DNA of 14,970 bases, taken from Acidobacteriaceae bacterium. GTDB lineage: Bacteria > Acidobacteriota > Terriglobia > Terriglobales > Acidobacteriaceae. The stretch covers positions 1 to 14,970 of the forward strand of contig JASIJX010000227.1 in assembly GCA_030049955.1 (NCBI GenBank), read 5' to 3'. Below are positions 1 through 6,054 of this stretch, in pieces (position 1 is the stretch's first letter; each line of letters starts with the position of its first letter). Under the pieces are notes generated by a model. It ran no database searches and was not told the origin of the DNA. It saw only the letters and a list, made by a program, of their open reading frames with translations. Both the position numbers and the translations under genes were made by a program.

Positions 1-389
1 ACTGCGCAGATGGGCACGGAGATGTACTTGGCCATGTGAAACAGGTGCATGGAGCCGGCGATGCCGATAAACTCCGTCACCACGTTCGTGTAGTTCACCA
101 CCACCAGCAGCACCATCAGGATGAAGGTGAGCCGCAGCCCGAACTCCTCGCGGATCAGGTCGCTTAGGCCCTTGCCGGTGACCACGCCCATGCGGGAACA
201 CATCTCCTGCACCACGATCAGCGCGATCGTGATGGGAATCATGGTCCAAAGGAGCGAGTAGCCGTACTGCGCGCCGGCCTGCGAGTAGGTAAAGATGCCG
301 CCGGAATCGTTGTCGACATTGGCCGTGATAAATCCGGGGCCAAGCACGGCCAGAAACAGCAGTATCCGGATTCGCCAGCGCTTCCACAT
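1..389 (-). CDS. Nramp-family divalent metal transporter, divergent (DSGG) type; 3' end beyond the window
   Basis: The visible 129 N-terminal residues form the first helices of an inner-membrane transporter of the Nramp/SLC11 fold. The segment GPGFITANVDNDSGG followed by QAGAQYGYSLLW (residues 17-49) matches Nramp TM1 and the start of TM2. Aligned on QAGAQ, the canonical metal-binding DPGN motif reads DSGG (28-31): the Asp is kept and the Asn is Gly. In TM3 the conserved Glu is present (E105 in TEFIG), but the usual acidic residue three positions earlier appears to be V102. Both changes are typical of atypical Nramp relatives, so the usual proton-coupled Mn/Fe uptake should not be assumed; magnesium is a reasonable alternative. 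An in-frame TGA lies two codons before the ATG, and a weak AGGA lies 10 nt upstream, which fixes the start. The gene ends outside the window. The MgtE-like gene at 1841-3097 on the same strand may be functionally linked. Confidence 0.88.
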   Translation of the reverse strand, partial: MWKRWRIRILLFLAVLGPGFITANVDNDSGGIFTYSQAGAQYGYSLLWTMIPITIALIVVQEMCSRMGVVTGKGLSDLIREEFGLRLTFILMVLLVVVNYTNVVTEFIGIAGSMHLFHMAKYISVPICA

Positions 390-445
390 GGGTCACGATT
401 CCTGCGCAGTTCTAGGGTGGGTTCATTGTGCGGGGAAGTTTTTCC

Positions 446-466
446 GGGAGGGAAAACGATCCTCCC
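446..466. repeat. Hairpin in the divergent Nramp/GH172 spacer
   Basis: GGGAGG and CCTCCC form a perfect 6-bp stem around a 9-nt loop, in the 202-bp spacer between two divergent genes. It could be an operator or part of a leader structure. No T tract follows, so it is not a convincing terminator. Confidence 0.3.
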
Positions 467-591
467 TGACCATAACAGGCTGAGGCCGTGGTGAAAACCC
501 TGCGACCGCGAAAATTTCTGCTCTAAATGATGCTCTCCCGGCCCGATTAAAATACCCTTTCGTCCTTTTCATCTTTCGGAGGAATCTTCCA

Positions 592-1767
592 ATGCATCCT
601 GTCGATACCAGTTTTGGTTCGCGTCGCCGGCTACTGGGCACCATTGCCTCGTCGCTTCCTGCCGCAGCGTTCCTCGGCATGGGTGCTACGCCGGCCCAGG
701 CCGCGCCACCGGTCGAAGCTGCCGCGCCTGAAGAACTCTTCGCGCTCTCCCGCCTGCGCAGGTACAAGAACCGCCGCTCCTCAAGCTGGGACCGCACGGG
801 CGGCAACGCCGACTGGGTGACCGTAGCGCAGGGCGCGTCGGCCACGATCCTCGACACCAACGGCGCCGGCGTGGTCACGCACATCTGGTTCACCATCAAT
901 TCACCCGATCCGATGCACCTCAAGAACCTGGTCCTGCGCGCCTGGTGGGACGGCGAGTCGTCGCCCTCGGTCGAAGTCCCCATTGGCGACTTCTTCGGCC
1001 TCGGTCTGGGCGAGTACTTCGTGTATCAGTCGGCGCTCACCGTGGTTGCGCCTATCAAGGCCCTGAACGCGTACTTCACCATGCCGTTCGCGAGCGCAGC
1101 CCGCATAACTGTCTCCAACGAGGGCACTGCCCCGGTGCGCAGCCTCTACTACGCCGTCGACTACGTCTCGCTGTCCGCACTGCCCGGCGATTTGGGACGC
1201 TTTCACGCGCAATACCGCCAGGCCGCTCCCTGCCGGGCTGTCGAAAGCAATGGAAAGAATCTCGACGGCCGCGATAATTATGTGTTCCTCGAAGCGGAAG
1301 GCCGCGGCCACTTCCTCGGCGTGATGCAGGCAGTCGTGCAGAACGAAAACGGCTGGTTCGGCGAAGGAGACGACATGATCTTCATCGACGGCGATGCGCT
1401 GCCCACCCTCAACGGCACCGGCACGGAGGACTACTACAACGGCGCCTGGGACTTCGGCGGCCAACCCTTTGCCAATCTGTACCAGGGCGCGCCTTCCATC
1501 ATCGATCCGGAGCGAATCGGCGGCCGTTACTGCCTCTATCGCTGGCACCTCGAGAGCCCCATCGCTTTCGAGAAGTCGATCCGTGTCACCATCGAGCATG
1601 GCACGGCCAATAACCGCTCCGACAGCTTCTATTCAACTGCATTCTGGTACCAGACCGAGCCGCACGTCGCGTTTCCGCCGCTGCCCGCCGCAGACGATCG
1701 CGTGCCGAAAGTCTTTGCCGTGGGCGGCCCCAGTGGCGCAGCGCCGATGCCAGGCGCATCCAGCTAG
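592..1767 (+). CDS. GH172 (DUF2961) family secreted glycoside hydrolase, Tat signal
   Basis: This 391-residue protein belongs to the DUF2961 family, now glycoside hydrolase family 172. Characterised members act on difructose dianhydrides or alpha-linked fructo-/arabino-furanosides. The N-terminus carries a Tat-like signal: a twin-arginine stretch SRRRLLG (10-16), a hydrophobic segment and a likely cut after AQA (35-37). The family region begins near 51 (LSRLRRYKNRRSSSWDRTGGN). Further hallmarks are GAGVVTHIWFT (91-101), VPIGDFFG (129-136), GWFGEGDDMIFIDGD (254-268) and GTGTEDYYNGAWDFG (275-289). E279 in GTGTEDY is a likely catalytic carboxylate by family comparison. A strong GGAGGA (578-583) precedes the ATG, and TAAAAT (548-553) is a possible -10. 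The gene stands alone, divergent from the Nramp gene and convergent with the MgtE-like gene. The exact substrate cannot be read from sequence. Confidence 0.9.
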   Translation: MHPVDTSFGSRRRLLGTIASSLPAAAFLGMGATPAQAAPPVEAAAPEELFALSRLRRYKNRRSSSWDRTGGNADWVTVAQGASATILDTNGAGVVTHIWFTINSPDPMHLKNLVLRAWWDGESSPSVEVPIGDFFGLGLGEYFVYQSALTVVAPIKALNAYFTMPFASAARITVSNEGTAPVRSLYYAVDYVSLSALPGDLGRFHAQYRQAAPCRAVESNGKNLDGRDNYVFLEAEGRGHFLGVMQAVVQNENGWFGEGDDMIFIDGDALPTLNGTGTEDYYNGAWDFGGQPFANLYQGAPSIIDPERIGGRYCLYRWHLESPIAFEKSIRVTIEHGTANNRSDSFYSTAFWYQTEPHVAFPPLPAADDRVPKVFAVGGPSGAAPMPGASS

Positions 1768-1768
1768 C

Positions 1769-1805
1769 GCCGGTTGCTGAACCGGCACGCAAAATTCAGC
1801 GTGCC
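1769..1805. terminator. Two overlapping hairpins between convergent genes
   Basis: GCCGGTT/AACCGGC (1769-1775 and 1780-1786, loop 4) and GGCACGC/GCGTGCC (1784-1790 and 1799-1805, loop 8) are perfect 7-bp stems. They share GGC at 1784-1786, so they cannot form together completely. They lie directly after the GH172 stop, in the 73-bp convergent gap. No long T tract follows, so termination is inferred from position. Confidence 0.45.
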
Positions 1806-1840
1806 GCGCAGCAGGCCGGCTTTCATCTGATCCGCTGCAG

Positions 1841-3097
1841 CTACAGCTTCTCCCGCAAAAAGCTGATCACTTTCTCGGCCTGCACTGCGCCTACCATCCG
1901 GCCCTGTGCATCCACGACCGGCAGCGCGTGCAGGTTGTATTTGTCGAAGATCTCGGCTACTTCGTTTTGATTCGTCTTCACCGGGCAGGAGAGAACGCGC
2001 GGCTCAGCCAGCACTCTCAGCTTGGTCTCCGGCTGTGCCATTACCAGGCGCGCCAGCGGCACCGCCCCGCACAATACGTGCTTTTCGTCCAGCAGGTAGA
2101 CCTCTGTGATGCTCTCCGGGTCGCCGTCGAAGGTGCGCAGCGCCTGCACTGCCTGGCCTACGGTCGCCTCGGCGCCCACCTGAACAAACACGGTAGTCAT
2201 CACTCCGGCCGCCGAGTTCTCGTCGAACTCCAGCAGCTCCTCGACCTCCTGGCGCTCCTCTGGATCCATTTCCTCAAGGATGGCGTCGGACTGGTCTTCG
2301 GGCAGTTCGGCCAACAAATCGGCCGCCGCGCCCGGGTCCATCTCTTCCACGATGTCGGCGATGCGCTCCTCGTCAAGCTTCTGGAGCAGCGATTTCTGCA
2401 GCTTGGGATCGACCTCTTCGAGCGTCTCGGCGGCCATTTCCTCGTCGAGCGAAGTGAAGATCGCCTCGCGCTCGGCCGGCGCCAGGTCTTCCAGAATGTC
2501 CGCCAGTTCCGAGGGGTGAATCTCGGCGAGCCGCTCGTGCTCGATGCGCAGTTTTACGCGTCGCGCGGGGTCGGGCTCGATCACGTCCACAAACTGCCAG
2601 GGAATCGCCTTCGCGGAGAGCCTCCGCGAGACCGCTTCCAACCGCGCCCGCGGCAGCACGCCTTTGAAGATCCGGCGAAACGCCCCGCGCAACCCAACCT
2701 CGACCTCGGCTACGCGCAGCAGGTGCGCTGCGCCCTGTCCCAGCCACTCGAGATCCACGTCGTTTACGCGCACCACCTTGCGTCCGTGAATGTCGATGAT
2801 CTGCCGGTCGACCAGGTCCTGCTGCAGGTAAAGATAGCTGCCGTCCTCTCTAAGCGGCGTCAGCACCGCCGGCGAGCGCAGCTCGAGGGTCCCGGCCGGC
2901 GTCTCCATCACTTCCTGCGAAGGCACAATGGCCAGCCCCTCGCGCGTCTTTAGCACCAGCCCGGCTACCCGGCCGCCATCCGGTCCGGTGGTCACGGCAA
3001 TGTCCTTGAGCCGGCCGCGCAACTGTCCCTGCACATCCGTTACCGGCGTGCCCAGCAGCGCCGTCAGGCTCACACGGGTTGTAGCGTGCGGCTCCAT
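1841..3097 (-). CDS. PRC-barrel / MgtE-N / CBS-pair protein without membrane channel
   Basis: This 418-residue soluble protein has a PRC-barrel-like region (about 8-75), a second region of similar type (about 91-180), an acidic helical MgtE N-terminal domain (about 190-295, repeats such as HPSELADILEDL and EEMDPGAAADLLAELPED) and a CBS pair (about 295-418, opening SAAGVMTT). In a full MgtE magnesium channel these last two domains sense cytosolic Mg2+ and gate a five-helix pore. Here the protein ends at the second CBS domain and no membrane segment exists. It may therefore be a cytosolic Mg2+ or nucleotide sensor acting on another transporter; the Nramp-like gene on the same strand is the obvious candidate. 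No Shine-Dalgarno sequence is visible. TACACT lies 8 nt before the ATG, suggesting a leaderless mRNA. Its N-terminal start is taken at the first ATG, where the PRC-like sequence begins shortly after. Confidence 0.88.
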   Translation of the reverse strand: MEPHATTRVSLTALLGTPVTDVQGQLRGRLKDIAVTTGPDGGRVAGLVLKTREGLAIVPSQEVMETPAGTLELRSPAVLTPLREDGSYLYLQQDLVDRQIIDIHGRKVVRVNDVDLEWLGQGAAHLLRVAEVEVGLRGAFRRIFKGVLPRARLEAVSRRLSAKAIPWQFVDVIEPDPARRVKLRIEHERLAEIHPSELADILEDLAPAEREAIFTSLDEEMAAETLEEVDPKLQKSLLQKLDEERIADIVEEMDPGAAADLLAELPEDQSDAILEEMDPEERQEVEELLEFDENSAAGVMTTVFVQVGAEATVGQAVQALRTFDGDPESITEVYLLDEKHVLCGAVPLARLVMAQPETKLRVLAEPRVLSCPVKTNQNEVAEIFDKYNLHALPVVDAQGRMVGAVQAEKVISFLREKL

Positions 3098-3105
3098 CGC
3101 TTTTG

Positions 3106-3111
3106 AGTGTA
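3106..3111 (-). promoter_or_regulatory. Candidate -10 (TACACT) of the MgtE-like gene, leaderless
   Basis: TACACT on the minus strand ends 8 nt before the ATG at 3097, and no purine-rich ribosome site lies between them. This places the transcription start at or next to the start codon. No good -35 is visible. Confidence 0.4.
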
Positions 3112-3187
3112 GCCGCTCCTGCCCTGCGCTGGTTGCTAGCTGCGCGAAAAACTTCTCGCGGTTCGCTTGGCCGTGTCTGATGGCAGC

Positions 3188-3217
3188 AAAAAGCCCAGCC
3201 GCAAGGCTGGGCTTTTT
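3188..3217 (-). terminator. Intrinsic terminator after the first propeller gene
   Basis: AAAAAGCCCAGCC and GGCTGGGCTTTTT pair perfectly over 13 bp around a 4-nt loop (GCAA on plus, TTGC on minus). The structure is 20 bp downstream of the stop codon of the propeller gene ending at 3238. The GC stem and T5 tail are present in both orientations, but only the minus-strand gene ends here. Confidence 0.85.
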
Positions 3218-3237
3218 GTGGTTAGTTTTTCACGCCG

Positions 3238-4449
3238 TTACGGAGTAACCTCTTGCACCGCGTGGTTGCCGTGCGGGATCGCCACCAGAGCCGTCGGGTT
3301 TGCTCCCGTCGGATAGGGCGTGGCCAGCGTCGTGGTCAGTGCGCCCGTGTTCGGGTTTAGCCGGAATCCTGAGATCGAGTTGCCCAGATAATTCGCCGTA
3401 TACACGTACCGGCCGAGCGATGGATCGATGATCAGCGACACCGGCTGGGAATCGGTTTGATTGTTCGCCGATCCTGTGGCGGCAATTACTGTGGACGGCG
3501 TTCCCGTGGGCGCCGAGATGCTGTAGGCCGACAGCGTTGAAGACAACGAATTGGCGACGTAGATATAGATTCCGCGCGGGTCGATGGCCAGTGAGCTCGG
3601 CTCGTTTCCGGTCTTGAACGGCCCAGCCACCATGAACTCCAGAGTGTTCCCGCTTTCGATCGTATAGCCGATCAGCTGGTTCGAGGCGAAGTCGGTCGCA
3701 TAAAGAAAGCGGTTGGTCGGGTCGGCTGTCAGCGCGCTCGGCTTTACGCCCGCCTGGTAAGGGCTGCCATTGGTCGGCGTCAGCGCACCGTTTGAGCCCA
3801 CGGCATATCCAAAGACCCATCCCGGATTGGCGCTGCTCGTCACCGAGCCGCCGGGATTGTAGGCCGACTGGTCATACGCCGCAACGAACACACCGGTGCC
3901 GTTGTTCAGCACCGTCACGCCCGTCGCCGCAATTAGATCGGTTGTGAAGCCGGGAACGGCGAGTGTCTCGGTAGCCGACAGGGAACCGATGGTTCCCGAC
4001 GACAGCGAATAAACGGCCAGCTGGCCGGGATTGTTTCCACCAACCACGTACAGGTAGGTTCCGGCCAGGTTTACCGCTACCGAAGTCGGAGTGAAGGGCA
4101 GCGTCACCGAATCCTTTTGCGTGAGCGAGCCGTCCCCGGCAATGGCGAAATGAACCAGGGAATTGTTGCCGGCGTTAGCCGCGTACAGGTTCTCGTAATC
4201 GGCGGTCGTGGCCAGCGCGACGGGCTGCGTACCGCCCGACGGCACTGTCGTATCCACCATGCGGAGCGCGCCGGACTCGGCGTCGGCGGCAAAAACCTGG
4301 ATCTGTCCGGCGCTGCCCGCGCCCGATCCCGACGAGCAGGCCACATACACATAATCGATCGTCACGATCATGCAGCCGGAAAGCAATGTGGCCACCAGCA
4401 GGCCGAGCGTTGATACCAGACCAAGCTGGCTTACTTTACTGAACTTCAT
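3238..4449 (-). CDS. Lactonase-type beta-propeller lipoprotein, paralog 1
   Basis: This 403-residue protein starts with a lipoprotein signal peptide whose lipobox is LSGC, so Cys26 is the predicted lipidation site. The rest is a series of propeller blades of the 6-phosphogluconolactonase/lactonase type (PF10282-like). Examples are NLYAANAGNNSLVHFAIAGDG, FLYATDFASNQLIGYTIESG and YIYVANSLSSTLSAYSI, then YVYTANYLGNSISGFRLNPNTG near the C-terminus. E. coli Pgl is a cytosolic enzyme of about 330 residues, while this one is exported and longer, so an envelope binding or scaffold role is as likely as lactone hydrolysis. AAGGAAG precedes the ATG. It is one of three tandem paralogs (with 4578-5888 and 6055-7407) and the shortest. 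It lacks the CxxxxPC loop of the other two. A promoter at 4518-4546 and a terminator at 3188-3217 make it a likely single-gene unit. Confidence 0.85.
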   Translation of the reverse strand: MKFSKVSQLGLVSTLGLLVATLLSGCMIVTIDYVYVACSSGSGAGSAGQIQVFAADAESGALRMVDTTVPSGGTQPVALATTADYENLYAANAGNNSLVHFAIAGDGSLTQKDSVTLPFTPTSVAVNLAGTYLYVVGGNNPGQLAVYSLSSGTIGSLSATETLAVPGFTTDLIAATGVTVLNNGTGVFVAAYDQSAYNPGGSVTSSANPGWVFGYAVGSNGALTPTNGSPYQAGVKPSALTADPTNRFLYATDFASNQLIGYTIESGNTLEFMVAGPFKTGNEPSSLAIDPRGIYIYVANSLSSTLSAYSISAPTGTPSTVIAATGSANNQTDSQPVSLIIDPSLGRYVYTANYLGNSISGFRLNPNTGALTTTLATPYPTGANPTALVAIPHGNHAVQEVTP

Positions 4450-4508
4450 GCGCTTCCTTCATTGCGGGCCACAAGTGCACATGCCCCGGATAAAACTGGT
4501 TAAGTTTG

Positions 4509-4537
4509 CCCATAGCCATTGTAAAAGCGCCTATGGG
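4509..4537. promoter_or_regulatory. Inverted repeat around the -10 of paralog 1 (possible operator)
   Basis: CCCATAG (4509-4515) and CTATGGG (4531-4537) form a perfect 7-bp inverted repeat with a 15-bp spacer. The spacer contains TACAAT, the candidate -10 on the minus strand. A repeat wrapped around the -10 is a typical place for a repressor site. The binding protein is unknown. Confidence 0.4.
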
Positions 4538-4546
4538 GGTTGACTA
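4518..4546 (-). promoter_or_regulatory. Candidate sigma-70-type promoter of paralog 1
   Basis: On the minus strand TAGTCA (4541-4546) and TACAAT (4518-4523) are separated by 17 bp. They match TTGACA and TATAAT at 4 and 5 of 6 positions. The start of transcription would be near 4511, giving a leader of about 60 nt before the ATG at 4449. Confidence 0.5.
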
Positions 4547-4577
4547 CCGGCTCACGCTATCGCGGAGCAGGCGTGAG

Positions 4578-5888
4578 TTACTGCGGCTGCACGCCGCCGC
4601 CGGTGCCGTTGTGCGGAATGGCCGCCACCGCCACTGGCTGCGCGCTCGCTGCAAAGGGAGAGCCTTGCGAAATAAGAAGCGTTCCGTCTGCCGGGCTTAA
4701 CGCGAAACCGGAGACGTTGTTGCCCAGAAAATTCACGGTGTAAAGAAAGCGATTTGTCGAAGGGTCGATTCCCATTGCCACCGGTTGAATTCCCGTGGCG
4801 TATTCCGCGATCGTTGTAAGCTTTCCACCGCTTACCGAGTACGCCATCACCGTCGAATCAAGCGAGTTGGTAACGTACGCGAAAGGATAAGAGGGATTGA
4901 AGACGATGGCGGTGGGCTGGTTGCCTGCCGAGAATGCATTGCTGCCGCCGTTGCCGCTGGTCAGCGCCGTTAGGTTGCCGGCAGAGGCACCGCTCGTCGT
5001 CACCGCAAATCCCAGCACTTCGGCCTTCGCGTAGTCCGTCACGTAAACGTAGGATCCTGTCGGATCGGCGGCGATTGCCGATGGCTGGACGCCGGCCAAG
5101 AAGGCGTTGCTGCCGCCGATTCCGCCGCTCAACGGCGTCAGCACGCCATTGGAGCCCACCGAGAACCCGAAGACATAGCCAACACTGGGCGACACCGAGG
5201 AGTCATAGCCGGAAACAAAAACAAACGTCCCGCCCGTCGCCCCGCTTACGCTCGGCGTCACCGCGGTCACTCCCGTGGGAACGATCACATCGCTGGCTTG
5301 CGCGCCAGTCAGCGCCAGCGGCCAGTAAGTGCCGTTCACGCTCGCATTCACGGCCGGGGAGCCCATCGTTACCGGCGCCGTACTGGTCGCCGCCGTCAGC
5401 GGAAACACCCCGATCGAGCCTGGGCACGGTGTCGAAGTCGAACAGGTCGACAGCGGCTCAAAGGTATCCGCCACAAACAGGTTCGACTTGTTGATGGCCA
5501 TCGCCACCGGGTAAATCCCCGGCGTATTCACCGTTGTGAACGGATACAGCTTTCCATCCGAACCGATTGTGAACTGCGTGATCGTATTGTCGTACTGGTT
5601 TGCCACGAATAGGCTTCCGTAGTCGGTCGAAACCACTTCAGCCACAGGATTGCGCCCACCCGAGGGGAATGGCGATGATGGAATCTGGCGCATGGCGCCT
5701 GACTCGGAGTTGATCTCAAAGACGTCAATGTTGCCGTAGTTATTCGCTCCTGCCGCCTTGCTGCTGACAACATACACAAAATCCACGGTGAGAGTTTCCG
5801 TCAGTTGAGAGCAGGCGGTGACCAGGGTGGCTGCCAGTAGGCTGGCTGCGGAGACCAGCACAAGCTGGCTCGATTTGTTGAACTTCAT
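4578..5888 (-). CDS. Lactonase-type beta-propeller lipoprotein, paralog 2
   Basis: This protein of 436 residues is counted from the second of two nearby ATGs. I chose the start at 5888 (MKFNKSSQ) rather than 5894 because the other two paralogs begin MKF[ST]K and this start places the lipobox Cys (LVTAC) at residue 26, exactly as in both. Propeller blades follow: FVANQYDNTITQFTIGSDG, YVYVTDYAKAEVLGFAV, FAYVTNSLDSTVMAYSVSGG and FLYTVNFLGNNVSGFALSP. A loop with C149 and C155 (CSTSTPC) could form a disulfide outside the cytoplasm; a similar CxxxxPCxGS loop occurs in paralog 3. Family resemblance is to lactonase/Pgl-type seven-bladed propellers, but no active site can be assigned. The upstream gap to paralog 3 is 166 bp, enough for its own promoter. 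Confidence 0.85.
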   Translation of the reverse strand: MKFNKSSQLVLVSAASLLAATLVTACSQLTETLTVDFVYVVSSKAAGANNYGNIDVFEINSESGAMRQIPSSPFPSGGRNPVAEVVSTDYGSLFVANQYDNTITQFTIGSDGKLYPFTTVNTPGIYPVAMAINKSNLFVADTFEPLSTCSTSTPCPGSIGVFPLTAATSTAPVTMGSPAVNASVNGTYWPLALTGAQASDVIVPTGVTAVTPSVSGATGGTFVFVSGYDSSVSPSVGYVFGFSVGSNGVLTPLSGGIGGSNAFLAGVQPSAIAADPTGSYVYVTDYAKAEVLGFAVTTSGASAGNLTALTSGNGGSNAFSAGNQPTAIVFNPSYPFAYVTNSLDSTVMAYSVSGGKLTTIAEYATGIQPVAMGIDPSTNRFLYTVNFLGNNVSGFALSPADGTLLISQGSPFAASAQPVAVAAIPHNGTGGGVQPQ

Positions 5889-5907
5889 GCGCATCTTTCG
5901 CTGGCGG

Positions 5908-5919
5908 CCCGGTGCCGGG
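5908..5919. repeat. Short GC palindrome in the leader of paralog 2
   Basis: CCCGG-TG-CCGGG lies about 20 nt upstream of the chosen ATG (5888), between the TTGTGAG motif and the ribosome site. In mRNA it could form a small hairpin near the start codon, although the 2-nt loop means the innermost pairs must open. Confidence 0.25.
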
Positions 5920-5942
5920 TCCTCACAAAACGGCTGTTTTCT

Positions 5943-5948
5943 CTTATA
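5943..5948 (-). promoter_or_regulatory. Candidate -10 (TATAAG) of paralog 2
   Basis: TATAAG on the minus strand is the best -10-like hexamer in the 166-bp gap, with transcription expected to begin near 5936. No convincing -35 sits at the right distance. Copies of a TTGTGAG motif lie on both sides of it (5953-5965 and 5917-5928). Confidence 0.3.
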
Positions 5949-6054
5949 TCGAGGTGCTCACAATTCGCGCCTCGCATCTCAATGCATCCGCGCTCCCGAA
6001 GCGGCAGCCGGTCGCATTGCGGATCGACCGACGTTCCGGGAGACGGACAAGGCA

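Noticed and set aside
901..1599. 232-codon minus-strand ORF opposite the GH172 gene
   Set aside because: It overlaps the conserved GH172 coding frame throughout and shows no family motif or ribosome site.
1928..2953. 341-codon plus-strand ORF opposite the MgtE-like gene
   Set aside because: It has no recognisable domain and is antisense to a protein with clear PRC, MgtE-N and CBS features; long antisense frames are expected in GC-rich DNA.
5889..5894. Upstream ATG of propeller paralog 2
   Set aside because: Alignment of the three paralogs, with Cys26 and the MKF start in common, favours the second ATG at 5888.
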